Of a stretch of DNA of 64,000 nt, positions 27,626 to 35,896 are shown piece by piece. The position numbers and the translations under genes were made by a program. The notes under the pieces were generated by a model that did not search any database, was not told where the DNA came from, and saw nothing but the letters and a program-made list of their open reading frames with translations. The stretch comes from an uncultured Methanobrevibacter sp. (GTDB lineage: Archaea > Methanobacteriota > Methanobacteria > Methanobacteriales > Methanobacteriaceae), in contig NZ_CAKVFS010000001.1 of assembly GCF_934746965.1 (NCBI RefSeq), positions 186,001 to 250,000 on the forward strand. The letters run 5' to 3'. How positions within the stretch are numbered: the stretch's first letter is position 1; each line of letters begins with the position of its first letter.

Positions 27626-28324
27626 ATGAGGGCTCCGATAATTGAAATTTTTTCAAGCTTCCAAGGTGAAGGTCTTTTCATTGGACAAAGGCAGATATTT
27701 GTTAGATTTGCAGGTTGTAATTTAAATTGCAACTATTGCGATACTCAAAATAGTAAATCTGAAAATTCTGGCAAATTAATGACTGTTGAAGAAGTTGTAA
27801 CAGCTATTGAAAATATTAGGACTCCTGATTGTCATGTGATTTCTTTTACTGGTGGTGAACCAAGTTTATATCCTGAATTTATTAATGAAGTTGCTAGTAA
27901 AACTGATTTAAAAATTCTTTTAGAAACAAATGGTACTTTACCTGAAAAAATCAGCGATATTAAAAAATTGGACATTGTGTCATTAGATATTAAATTACCT
28001 GAACATTTTAATAATGATTTTGATGAAGAGGTTTTTTTTAACGAAATCAAATCAGTAAATTTATTAATGGCAAGGTCTATAATGTTATATTGTAAAGTAG
28101 TTGTATTGCCTTCAACAAAAATAAATTTAATTCAAGAGGTAATGGAAAAATTATCTAATAATATTTCAAACAAAAATAAACTTCAAATAATTATCCAACC
28201 GTCTAGTCCTTTAAAGGACTGGAATAATTCTAATTCTAAATTATTTGAATTTTCAGAAATTGTTGGGCGATATTTTGAGGTATCCACCATTCCACAGGTG
28301 CATAAAATATTAAATATTGAGTAA
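27626..28324 (+). CDS. queE: 7-carboxy-7-deazaguanine synthase (radical SAM)
   Basis: A 232-residue radical SAM enzyme. The cluster motif is AGCNLNCNYCDTQ at about residues 31-43 (CxxxCxxC), followed by FTGGEPSLYPEF, the GGEP element that binds SAM. The N-terminal EIFSSFQGEGLFIGQRQIFVRF is typical of QueE. It rearranges 6-carboxytetrahydropterin into 7-carboxy-7-deazaguanine. Two bases separate it from queD, supporting translation coupling. Confidence 0.94.
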   Translation: MRAPIIEIFSSFQGEGLFIGQRQIFVRFAGCNLNCNYCDTQNSKSENSGKLMTVEEVVTAIENIRTPDCHVISFTGGEPSLYPEFINEVASKTDLKILLETNGTLPEKISDIKKLDIVSLDIKLPEHFNNDFDEEVFFNEIKSVNLLMARSIMLYCKVVVLPSTKINLIQEVMEKLSNNISNKNKLQIIIQPSSPLKDWNNSNSKLFEFSEIVGRYFEVSTIPQVHKILNIE

Positions 28325-28400
28325 ATGTGGAATAATTTTGTTTTGATTTTTTATTAAATTATTTTTTTAGGCATTACATTCACTGCTGAGGTGTGATAAA

Positions 28401-29342
28401 ATGAAAGATAAATCATCCATTAATTTAAGAAAATCTATGAAAAGGGGTTCAGTTGAACATGAAACAAAAGTTCCTGATAAAGAAGGAGAAATCATGGCTA
28501 TTGCTACTAATGAAGTGATTTCTATTCCTCCAACTAAAAGTATCAAGGATACTGCTAAAGTAATGATGGAACATGCGTTTAGGAGGTTACCAATAACTGA
28601 TCCAGGTTCTGGTAAAGTTTTAGGTATTGTTACAGTAATGGATATTTTGGATTTCTTTGGTGGAGGAAAAAAATTCAACATTATTGAAAATAAATATGAG
28701 GATAACTTCTTAGCAGCTATTAATGAACCAATTAGGGAAATTATGACTCGTGATGTAATTTGCCTTTCTAATAAGTCTTCAATTAATGATACAATTGAAA
28801 CAATGTTATCTAATCAAATTGGTGCAATTCCTCTTGTTGATGCTGATGATAAACTTGTAGGTATTGTAACTGAAAGAGATATTGCATTATCATTAGCTGG
28901 GGTGGTAACTGATGAAGTTGCACAGGATTATATGTCTACTAAAGTATTTACAACCACTCCTGGAACTCCAATAGAAAGTGCTTGTAAAATAATGGTTAGA
29001 AATGGTTTAAGAAGAATACCTGTTGTTGGTGGTGAAGCAGATATATCTAAAGCAAATAAAAAATTATTAGGTGTAGTAACTTCTACTGATATTATCAGAC
29101 ATCTTAATGCAAAAGAATTATTTGATAATTTAAATTCTAATGCTGCTTCAGAAGTCTTAAAAAATGTAGTTTCTAATATCATGACTGAAAATCCAGTTAC
29201 TATATCTCAAACAGAAAGAATTGGAGATATTTGTGCATTATTTGCTGATAAAAATATTGGTGGGGTTCCAGTAACTAAAGATGGTGAAATCATAGGTATT
29301 ATCACTGAAAAAGACATATTGCATGTAATTAAAAAAGCTTAA
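28401..29342 (+). CDS. Four-CBS-domain protein (first of a tandem pair)
   Basis: A 313-residue protein made of four CBS motifs in two Bateman modules after a polar N-terminus of about 25 residues. Each has the usual core: PITDPGSGKVLGIVTVMDILDFF, PLVDADDKLVGIVTERDI, RRIPVVGG...LLGVVTSTDII and GVPVTKDGEIIGIITEKDIL. CBS modules bind adenosine nucleotides or SAM and regulate partners; no enzymatic domain is attached, so a partner protein must be assumed. GAGGTGTGAT lies before the ATG. A hairpin terminator follows. Confidence 0.88.
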   Translation: MKDKSSINLRKSMKRGSVEHETKVPDKEGEIMAIATNEVISIPPTKSIKDTAKVMMEHAFRRLPITDPGSGKVLGIVTVMDILDFFGGGKKFNIIENKYEDNFLAAINEPIREIMTRDVICLSNKSSINDTIETMLSNQIGAIPLVDADDKLVGIVTERDIALSLAGVVTDEVAQDYMSTKVFTTTPGTPIESACKIMVRNGLRRIPVVGGEADISKANKKLLGVVTSTDIIRHLNAKELFDNLNSNAASEVLKNVVSNIMTENPVTISQTERIGDICALFADKNIGGVPVTKDGEIIGIITEKDILHVIKKA

Positions 29343-29346
29343 GTTT

Positions 29347-29378
29347 AAATAGAAATATCTTTTTATTTCTATTTTTTA
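29347..29378 (+). terminator. Terminator after the first CBS gene
   Basis: AAATAGAAATA pairs perfectly with TATTTCTATTT (11 bp), loop of 6, followed by further T residues. It ends the first CBS transcript, 5 bases after its stop. Confidence 0.7.
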
Positions 29379-29425
29379 TTAAACAATGTTGTTTAAGTAA
29401 TTGCTAATTAAAAGGAGATGATAAT

Positions 29426-30244
29426 ATGCAAATAAAAAACTTGATGTCTGAAGATTTAATCACTGTTGATAAAGATCAAAAACTTTCTGATGGTTTAAAA
29501 TTGTTGGCTAAAAATGATATATCAAGATTGCCAGTAATTAATACTAATAAAGATAAACAAAAAGAATTGGTTGGAATTATCTCTGAAAGAGATGTGGCAG
29601 ATAAATTAGGTTCTTCAAAATATGAAAGTATGCCTGCATCAAGACTTCATATTTCATCTGTTATGGTTAAAGATGTAATTTCTGTTATTGAAACAATGGA
29701 TTTGGCAGATGTTGCAAATATAATGTTAGAAAATGGTATTGGCTCTGTTCCTGTTGTTTCTGATGATAATATGATGGTAGGAATAGTTTCAAAAGCAGAT
29801 TTTGTAACTCTTGCAGTTGGTAAAGCATTTGATAAAATAACTGCTAAAGAAGTCATGTCAGAAACTATTAAATCTGTATCTTCACAAGAAAGGTTAGTTC
29901 ATGCAAGAAGAGTCATGATTGATTCTCGTGTTGGAAGATTACCAGTTATTGATGGAGATGAGCTTGTTGGTATGATGACCTCAAAAGATGTTATGAATGC
30001 TTTTATTGACTTTAGAAAAAATGTTCCAGATAAATACCAAAAAACTCAAATTAAAGAAATCTTAGTTGAAGAGGTCATGTCTGATAATCCATTGTCTATT
30101 TCAAAAGATACATCTATTTCAGAAGTATCAAATATAATGATGGATACTGGTTATAATGGATTGCCTGTTGTTGAAGATGATGTGGTGATTGGTATTATAA
30201 CTCAAACAGATATTTTAAGACTTATAGCTAAATTGGAGTCTTAA
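29426..30244 (+). CDS. Four-CBS-domain protein (second of a tandem pair)
   Basis: A 272-residue protein with four CBS motifs and nothing else: LPVINTNKDKQKELVGIISERDVA, VPVVSDDNMMVGIVSKADF, LPVIDGDELVGMMTSKDVM and LPVVEDDVVIGIITQTDIL. It lacks the N-terminal tail of its neighbour and differs in linkers, so the two are old paralogs. AAAAGGAGATGA precedes the ATG. Transcription is separate, because terminators flank both sides. Ligand and partner are unknown. Confidence 0.87.
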   Translation: MQIKNLMSEDLITVDKDQKLSDGLKLLAKNDISRLPVINTNKDKQKELVGIISERDVADKLGSSKYESMPASRLHISSVMVKDVISVIETMDLADVANIMLENGIGSVPVVSDDNMMVGIVSKADFVTLAVGKAFDKITAKEVMSETIKSVSSQERLVHARRVMIDSRVGRLPVIDGDELVGMMTSKDVMNAFIDFRKNVPDKYQKTQIKEILVEEVMSDNPLSISKDTSISEVSNIMMDTGYNGLPVVEDDVVIGIITQTDILRLIAKLES

Positions 30245-30253
30245 TCAAATTTT

Positions 30254-30290
30254 ATAGCTAATTATTTAGCTATTTTTCTTTTTTTTATTT
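30254..30290 (+). terminator. Terminator after the second CBS gene
   Basis: ATAGCTAA (30254-30261) pairs with TTAGCTAT (30266-30273) across a 4-base loop and is followed by long T-runs. It shares its stem core with the hairpins at 1759 and 25238. Confidence 0.75.
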
Positions 30291-30335
30291 TTTTTCAATA
30301 AACTTTTTAACTATTAATGAATATATGAATGAATT

Positions 30336-31142
30336 ATGTGTAATAATATTTCATTTTTAGGCCCGAAAGGAACTTTTACTCATGAAGCAGCACACATGGT
30401 TGGTGAAAATTTAGTTTCCTACTGTAATATACCTGCAGTAATGGAAAGTGTTTCTAATGGTTCTTGTCAATTTGGAGTTGTACCAATTGAAAATTCTATT
30501 GAAGGGCCAGTTGGAATTACTTTAGATTCCTTAGCTCATAAATTCGATTTAAAAATATTTAGTGAGATAATAATCCCAATTAATCAAAATTTAATAGTTA
30601 ATCCTGGAACATCTATGGGAGATATATCTGATGTTTATTCACATTCTCAAGCAATAGCTCAGTGTCAGGGATTTATTAGTGATAATGAAATACAACCTCA
30701 TTATGCTATCAGTACAGCTAGTGCTGCTAAAAGTATATTGGGGGATAAAACAAAAGCAGCTATTGGGAATTCTAAAGCTGCTGAAATTTATAATCTGGAT
30801 ATTCTTAAATATAATATTCAGGATGTAGATAATAATGAAACACGTTTTGTTGTTTTGTCAAATAATGATCATGAACCTACAAATAACGATAAAACTTCAA
30901 TAATTTTCTCAATTTATGAAGATAAACCTGGTATGCTTTATAAAATTTTGGGAGTTTTTGAAAAAGCTCATGTTAACTTAACTAAAATTGAGTCTAGGCC
31001 TTCTAAAAAAGGTTTGGGGAAATATTTATTTTTTGTTGATTTTTATGGTCATAGGAAGGATAAGATTGTTCAAAATATCTTAAATGAACTTGATAATCTC
31101 ACATACTTTTTGAAGGTTTTAGGTTCATATCCTGAGTTTTAG
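30336..31142 (+). CDS. pheA: Prephenate dehydratase
   Basis: A 268-residue enzyme converting prephenate to phenylpyruvate for phenylalanine synthesis. FLGPKGTFTHEAA opens the catalytic domain, VPIENSIEGPVG and NETRFVVLS contain its active-site segments (TRF), and the C-terminal ACT domain (IYEDKPGMLYKILGVFEKAHVNLTKIESRPSKK, ending near FFVDFYGH) is the phenylalanine sensor. No chorismate mutase domain is fused. It starts at ATG 30336 without a clear ribosome-binding site. Confidence 0.95.
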   Translation: MCNNISFLGPKGTFTHEAAHMVGENLVSYCNIPAVMESVSNGSCQFGVVPIENSIEGPVGITLDSLAHKFDLKIFSEIIIPINQNLIVNPGTSMGDISDVYSHSQAIAQCQGFISDNEIQPHYAISTASAAKSILGDKTKAAIGNSKAAEIYNLDILKYNIQDVDNNETRFVVLSNNDHEPTNNDKTSIIFSIYEDKPGMLYKILGVFEKAHVNLTKIESRPSKKGLGKYLFFVDFYGHRKDKIVQNILNELDNLTYFLKVLGSYPEF

Positions 31143-31203
31143 AAAAACTTTAAATTAGTGTTTAAATAAATTAATATTATGATAAAATTCAGGGATGGTA
31201 TAC

Positions 31204-31875
31204 ATGCCAAATGATAAGGAAAAACTTCTAAGAGTTATGCGTAGTTTAGACATGGACTACCAACATGGCAAAATTTCTGAAGAAAAATACAGATATTTCC
31301 GCTCTAAATATGAAGATAAACTTAATACATTGGATGCTCGTGATGCTACTAATAGGATTAGGTCTATGCAGGGTAAACCATCTGGTAAAAGAAAAAATAA
31401 TCCTAAATATTCTAAACGTAATAAGAAAAAGAATGAAGAGCAGGATTTAGTTCAAAAATATATTATTAATCCAAAAAAAGGAGATAAATCTTTAGATGAA
31501 GAAAAAAACTCTCAGATGGATAATAGTACTTTTAAATTGGTTGCTGTTTTGGTTTTAGTAATTGGGTTTACTGCAGGTATTGCTTATGGAGTTTTAACTT
31601 TTGACTTTGGAAATATTTCAGTATCTGATGCACAGGCTATTGTGGAGGATACAGCATTTCCTGAAGTTAAAGAAGTTCCAGTAAATAATACAACTAATGA
31701 TTCTGTTCAGGTTGGAGATACATATACTTCAGATAGTTCACAAAGCAGTAGTGATTCTTATTCTAGTCAAAGCAGTTATGATTCTGGATGGTCTGAACCA
31801 ACTGATTCTGGAAGTGTGGATACTGGACAACCAGAGGAATCTGGAAGTGTTGAAACAGGACAATCATCATATTAA
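31204..31875 (+). CDS. Single-span membrane protein with a Ser-rich external tail
   Basis: A 223-residue protein I do not recognise. The N-terminal 105 residues are basic and hydrophilic (SDxDYQHGKISEEKYRYFRSKYEDKL is an amphipathic, possibly coiled segment), one membrane helix lies at about 110-132 (FKLVAVLVLVIGFTAGIAYGVL), and the C-terminus is external, rich in Ser, Gly and acidic residues. It includes repeats of the kind SGSVDTGQ/SGSVETGQ. ATG 31204 is preferred to ATG 31195 because GGGATGG then lies at the right distance. Ten bases separate it from the next membrane protein gene, so the two probably work together at the cell surface. Confidence 0.6.
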   Translation: MPNDKEKLLRVMRSLDMDYQHGKISEEKYRYFRSKYEDKLNTLDARDATNRIRSMQGKPSGKRKNNPKYSKRNKKKNEEQDLVQKYIINPKKGDKSLDEEKNSQMDNSTFKLVAVLVLVIGFTAGIAYGVLTFDFGNISVSDAQAIVEDTAFPEVKEVPVNNTTNDSVQVGDTYTSDSSQSSSDSYSSQSSYDSGWSEPTDSGSVDTGQPEESGSVETGQSSY

Positions 31876-31884
31876 GGTGGATTT

Positions 31885-32448
31885 ATGAAAAAGAATGTTA
31901 TATGTGGAATTATATTAATTATAATAATTATTTGTGCATTTGGATATTTAATCATGAATAATATATCTACATCTCAAATTACTGGAAATGATAATACGAC
32001 TACAATGTTGAGTTCTTCTAAAGGTGGGGTTATGGTTCAATATCCTTCTGATTGGGTGCTTTCTGAATCAACTTCAAATTCTTCGGTAATTGCTCTTGCA
32101 AAATCAGATTCTATTGGAGCATCAAATGTTGGTGCAGTTACTGTTAATGTTGAAAAACAGCCGATTGAGGGAAGTTTTGATACTTTTGTTAATAAAACTT
32201 ACACTGCGATGCAACATGATTCCTCTTTTAACTTAAGCTCTTCTGGTCAAGTTTTAATTGGTGACAAGAATGCTACCGAGTATGTATATACTTCTAATGT
32301 AAATGGGGTAGTTAAAGAGCATAAAGCATTATGGTTTGATAAAGGAGATCAAGCTTATGTTGTATTGTATAGTGCGCCGATTAATGAGTTTGATAAAAAT
32401 CTTAAGTCATTTGATTATATTTTAGAGAATATGCAAATTGGTGCATAA
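31885..32448 (+). CDS. Membrane-anchored PsbP-like (DcrB-type) protein
   Basis: A 187-residue protein with an N-terminal membrane segment (VICGIILIIIIICAFGYLIM) and a roughly 140-residue external domain. GGVMVQYPSDWVLSES near residue 46 and the C-terminal KSFDYILENMQIG are typical of the PsbP/DcrB fold found in many archaeal secreted proteins. No binding site can be read. It has AAGGTGGAT before the ATG and follows the Ser-rich membrane protein in what is probably an operon. Function unknown. Confidence 0.68.
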   Translation: MKKNVICGIILIIIIICAFGYLIMNNISTSQITGNDNTTTMLSSSKGGVMVQYPSDWVLSESTSNSSVIALAKSDSIGASNVGAVTVNVEKQPIEGSFDTFVNKTYTAMQHDSSFNLSSSGQVLIGDKNATEYVYTSNVNGVVKEHKALWFDKGDQAYVVLYSAPINEFDKNLKSFDYILENMQIGA

Positions 32449-32477
32449 TTCTTTTTATTTTTTTAGGAGTATTTTTT

Positions 32478-32984
32478 ATGATTGTATTATGTGTTACTGG
32501 CAGTATAGCTGCTAGTGAATCTATTAAATTAGCTAGGGAACTCAGACGTAATGATATTGAAGTTAAATGTTTTATGAGTGATGCAGCTTGTGATTTGATA
32601 TCTCCAAATGCAATGGAATTTGCAACTGGTAATGAAGTAGTAACTAAATTGACTGGTAAAATTGAGCATGTTAAATATTCTCAAGAGGATTTGATATTAG
32701 TTGCTCCAGCTACTGCAAATACTATAAGCAAGTTTGCATATAAATTAGCAGATGATCCAATTTCAACACTTTTGATTACTGCATATGGACATAATACTCC
32801 AATTTTATTCGTTCCATCAATGCATGATTCAATGTTTGATGCTATTAAGGAAAATATTGATAAAATTAAAAAAGAAGGATCTGCTTCATTTATTAAACCT
32901 AAAATGGATGAAGGTAAAGCAAAATTCCCTGATAAAGAAGATATAGTTTTAGAAGCATTAAGAACAATTAATTTAAATAAATGA
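32478..32984 (+). CDS. coaC: CoaC domain: phosphopantothenoylcysteine decarboxylase
   Basis: The first 168 codons encode a flavoprotein domain. VTGSIAASESIKLARELRR binds FMN, LVAPATANTISKFAYKLADDPISTLL is conserved, and VPSMHDSMF corresponds to the PxMHxxM substrate-recognition segment of archaeal Dfp. It decarboxylates phosphopantothenoylcysteine in CoA synthesis. After the linker, KFPDKEDIVLEALR, the frame ends at TGA 32982-32984. The next domain continues in the same frame, so this looks like a fused coaBC split by one stop codon. AGGAG lies before the ATG at 32478. Confidence 0.9.
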   Translation: MIVLCVTGSIAASESIKLARELRRNDIEVKCFMSDAACDLISPNAMEFATGNEVVTKLTGKIEHVKYSQEDLILVAPATANTISKFAYKLADDPISTLLITAYGHNTPILFVPSMHDSMFDAIKENIDKIKKEGSASFIKPKMDEGKAKFPDKEDIVLEALRTINLNK

Positions 32985-32993
32985 GGGGATATT

Positions 32994-33635
32994 ATTCACG
33001 AAAAAGTTTTAATAAGTATTGGTGGAACTTTTGAACCTATTGATCCAATTAGGGGCATAACGAATAAATCTTCTGGTAAAATGGGTTTGGAGTTAGCTAA
33101 ACAAGCTTATATTCGTGGATTTGATGTTACATTAATTGTGGCGAATGTTAGTGTAAAAATACCTTCTGTTTTTAATGTTATTGAGGTTGAAACAGCTGGT
33201 GAGATGAATGATGCAATTAGTGAATTAATTGCTACTCAGGATATTTTTATTTCAACAGCAGCTGTTTCTGATTTTAAATTTGAAGACAAAGAAAGTCATA
33301 AAATTGATTCTTCAAAAGCATTATCTATAAATTTGAAACCTACAATTAAAATTATTCGCCAAATTAAAAAATTAAATCCTAATATTTTTTTAGTGGGATT
33401 TAAAGCTGAATTTAATCTTTCTAAACAAGATATAATAGCTAGTGCAAAACAACAAATTAAGGATGCTGGAACTGATTTGGTAATAGCTAATGATGTTAGT
33501 GATGAAAATTGTCATTTTGGCTCAGATAATAATAAAGTTTGGATTGTAGATAATGAGAATATTATAAATGTTCCTTTAACTTCAAAAAAAGAGGTAGCTA
33601 GAATAATTTTTGATGTTATTTTGAAAAAATTTTAA
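32994..33635 (+). CDS. coaB: CoaB domain: phosphopantothenate-cysteine ligase, start codon uncertain
   Basis: The downstream half of CoaBC, about 214 residues. HEKVLISIGGTFEPIDPIRGITNKSSGKMG is the start of the CTP-binding ligase domain, and FISTAAVSDFKFEDKESHKIDSSK contains the conserved Asn/Lys-type active-site region. No ATG, GTG or TTG lies in frame between the TGA at 32982 and ATG 33081, which would remove the essential GGT...NKSSGKMG part. The best candidate is ATT at 32994 (or 32991), preceded by GAGGGGAT. Alternatives are read-through of the TGA or a broken gene. Join attaches cysteine to phosphopantothenate in CoA synthesis. Confidence 0.72.
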   Translation: MHEKVLISIGGTFEPIDPIRGITNKSSGKMGLELAKQAYIRGFDVTLIVANVSVKIPSVFNVIEVETAGEMNDAISELIATQDIFISTAAVSDFKFEDKESHKIDSSKALSINLKPTIKIIRQIKKLNPNIFLVGFKAEFNLSKQDIIASAKQQIKDAGTDLVIANDVSDENCHFGSDNNKVWIVDNENIINVPLTSKKEVARIIFDVILKKF

Positions 33636-33957
33636 GTTAGACACATCTTAAAAGTAATACTTTTTTAGTTAAAATGGTCTTTTTTTAATATTTATTTGAT
33701 ATCTGTGGAAAATAAGTCTTTTTAAAAAATAAGTTCATTCCTTTAGGAATTACCAATTTTGAGTGATTAATAGAGTGATTTTTTCCCTAAAGGCTTATAA
33801 AATGAACTTTTTTTATTTGCATTAGCATATCTTATATATACTTTTATGTTATAAATAGCTATCGAAGTAATACTTTTTGGGGTATTTTGACTTAATTTTT
33901 TAATTTTATCTATGTCTTTTTTTTAAGCTTTTGCTTGTGTAAATGAGATATTTTTTA
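33636..33957. other. 322-base gap between convergent coaB and flpA with an imperfect hairpin
   Basis: No gene is seen. The arms AAGTTCATTCCTTTAGG (from 33731) and CCTAAAGG ... AATGAACTT (33785-33808) pair around a bulge of about 7 bases and are followed by a T7 run, giving a likely terminator for both genes. The loop holds GAGTGATT twice (33761 and 33773). Palindromic TTAAAAGTAATACTTTT lies at 33648 and a shorter copy at 33864. Confidence 0.6.
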
Positions 33958-34599
33958 TTAAAAATTTTTCTCTATTACAAATGCAATATGGTCTTTTTCG
34001 TAAGGTTCTAATTTTACTTTTTCAATAATTTTAAAACCTTTTTCTCTTAATTTTCTTTCTTCTTCCTTAAAAATCTTTTTTGGTTTTTGTACAACGTCAA
34101 TACTTCTAGCTTTTATCATTAATACTCCTGTTGCAGTATCTTTTCCAATTAAGTTCATATTTTTCATAAATAATTGACTTTGGGTTGGTTGAGCTACATC
34201 ACAGTATATAATGTCTGCCTTTTCAACTATATTAAGATAATTTTTGGGTTTGGTTGCATCTCCTAAAATCGGAGCAATATTAGTCCTTTGTCTGGCTAAT
34301 CTCACTAATTTTTTTGCTGTAGTTGGTGAAAATTCAACAGCATATATTTTTCCTTGGGTTACTAAATCAGAAATGTGTGAAACGGTTGTTCCAGTTGATG
34401 CACCTAAGTATAAAACTTTTGCGTCATGGGGAATGTCTAGATTTTCTAATCCATTTAATAATGCAGCAGCTAATTTAGACCTTCTAGGATTCCATATTCT
34501 GTATTCTTCTTTTTCTTGAATTAGCTCTTCACCATAAACTGAAATTCCAGGGGTTAGATTTTTAGTAGCAATTTGACCATCCTTTAAATAAACTTTCAT
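33958..34599 (-). CDS. flpA: Fibrillarin-like 2'-O-methyltransferase
   Basis: A 213-residue SAM-dependent methyltransferase. VLYLGASTGTTVSHISDLV is the SAM site, YAVEFSPTTAKKLVRLARQRTNIAPILGDAT follows as the second strand and acidic residues, and IIYCDVAQPTQSQLF carries the catalytic Asp. It methylates 2'-hydroxyls of rRNA and tRNA directed by C/D box guide RNAs, together with Nop5 and L7Ae. It follows nop5 by 3 bases. Confidence 0.95.
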   Translation of the reverse strand: MKVYLKDGQIATKNLTPGISVYGEELIQEKEEYRIWNPRRSKLAAALLNGLENLDIPHDAKVLYLGASTGTTVSHISDLVTQGKIYAVEFSPTTAKKLVRLARQRTNIAPILGDATKPKNYLNIVEKADIIYCDVAQPTQSQLFMKNMNLIGKDTATGVLMIKARSIDVVQKPKKIFKEEERKLREKGFKIIEKVKLEPYEKDHIAFVIEKNF

Positions 34600-34602
34600 G
34601 GA

Positions 34603-35766
34603 TTATTTCCTCCTTTTATTTTTTCTTCTTTTTTTAGATTTCTTATGTTTATTTTTGGATTTAGAATGTTCTTCTTCACGTTTTTTACGGGTTTTTGTTG
34701 GGAATGGATTTTCTTTTTCTATTTCTTCAGCTTTTTTAAGGAATTCTTCGTAAATATTTGGATCAAAGTCTTTAGTAAAAATATCTTTTCTACATGCGAG
34801 TGATATTTTGGACGCAAGCATTCTAGCTATTTTCCCACGATTCCACCAGTTTGCACTTCTGATTTGTGGGTGCTGGTAGATTAAACCGTATTTTGGAGGC
34901 CTGTCTCCACTTTTTAAATGTCTAAACAATGCTTTTTCAGCACCCATTATTTGAACAGTACTTGAAGGATATGTTGCTAATCTTTTAAGTCCTCCAGCAT
35001 GAGATATTAATTTTGCACCAAGAGATGCTCCAACTAATAACTTTAAATTTGGAGCTATTGATTCCATTTTGTCTTCGATGTATGTTTCAATAGATTTTCT
35101 ACTTTTTTGTAGTTCATAAATTGAATTGGCATAATTATTCATTATATCTAAATCTGATTGGTTTATATCTTCATCATAATCTAAATCTATTAAAAATACT
35201 TCTGGTTTGGCTTCAATAATTTTCTCTTTAGTTTTATTTTCAGCAATTAAACGAATGTATGTTTCATTATTTTTTATAACGTCCATTTCTGGGAAGTATA
35301 ATGCGTACCATTCTCTAATTCTTTCAATTAATTTGCTAATTGTTTCATCAATTTCATCAATTGAGTTTATTGCTTGAATAAGATGTTTGTCTTCTGATTT
35401 AGATAATTCTTTCATTTTAGCAATAGCTAATTGTTGATAAACTTCCAAATAATCATTTTCAACAAATTCGCTTAAATTACTTCTTAAATATTCTCCACCG
35501 GGATTTGGTGTTTTAATTTCTATTTTTTCAAAGGAATTTAAGCTGGAATAATCTGAGATTCTTTTATTTGATTCAATTATAATTGTATCATAATCTTGTG
35601 AAACTTCTTCAATAATTTCTTTTTCTTGTGAAACTATTTTTTTATTTTCAATTTCCATTAATGTAGTTGCAATACTTTCTTTTGGAAATGATTTTTGAGT
35701 TATTAATTCTAAATCTTCATTAAACGCTAAAAATCCCTTAATGCAATAGGTTATATAACATTCCAT
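34603..35766 (-). CDS. Nop5/NOP56-related C/D box ribonucleoprotein scaffold
   Basis: A 387-residue protein. The Nop domain contains GASLGAKLISHAGGLKRLATYPSSTVQIMGAEKALFRHL, where AGGL...PSSTVQILGAEKALF is the RNA- and L7Ae-contacting signature; a coiled-coil middle part (about residues 90-240) drives dimerisation; the tail is Lys-Arg rich. I choose ATG 35766 (MECYITYCIKGFLAF) over ATG 35784, because GAGTGA stands before the former and nothing stands before the latter, and homologs start there. It is in an operon with flpA. Confidence 0.94.
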   Translation of the reverse strand: MECYITYCIKGFLAFNEDLELITQKSFPKESIATTLMEIENKKIVSQEKEIIEEVSQDYDTIIIESNKRISDYSSLNSFEKIEIKTPNPGGEYLRSNLSEFVENDYLEVYQQLAIAKMKELSKSEDKHLIQAINSIDEIDETISKLIERIREWYALYFPEMDVIKNNETYIRLIAENKTKEKIIEAKPEVFLIDLDYDEDINQSDLDIMNNYANSIYELQKSRKSIETYIEDKMESIAPNLKLLVGASLGAKLISHAGGLKRLATYPSSTVQIMGAEKALFRHLKSGDRPPKYGLIYQHPQIRSANWWNRGKIARMLASKISLACRKDIFTKDFDPNIYEEFLKKAEEIEKENPFPTKTRKKREEEHSKSKNKHKKSKKRRKNKRRK

Positions 35767-35896
35767 ATTTTCACTCAAAGGCATTTATTAATTTAATACT
35801 AAATTTATTGTAACTGATATATTAATATACAGAATTACAAACATTTAATTGATTTAAAAAATATAGTTTAATTGAATATTTTGTGGAATTGGGAGT

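Noticed and set aside
32982..32984. TGA in coaBC as a selenocysteine codon
   Set aside because: It sits in the linker between two domains rather than at a catalytic position, and I see no SECIS-like structure. Re-initiation or mutation explains it better.
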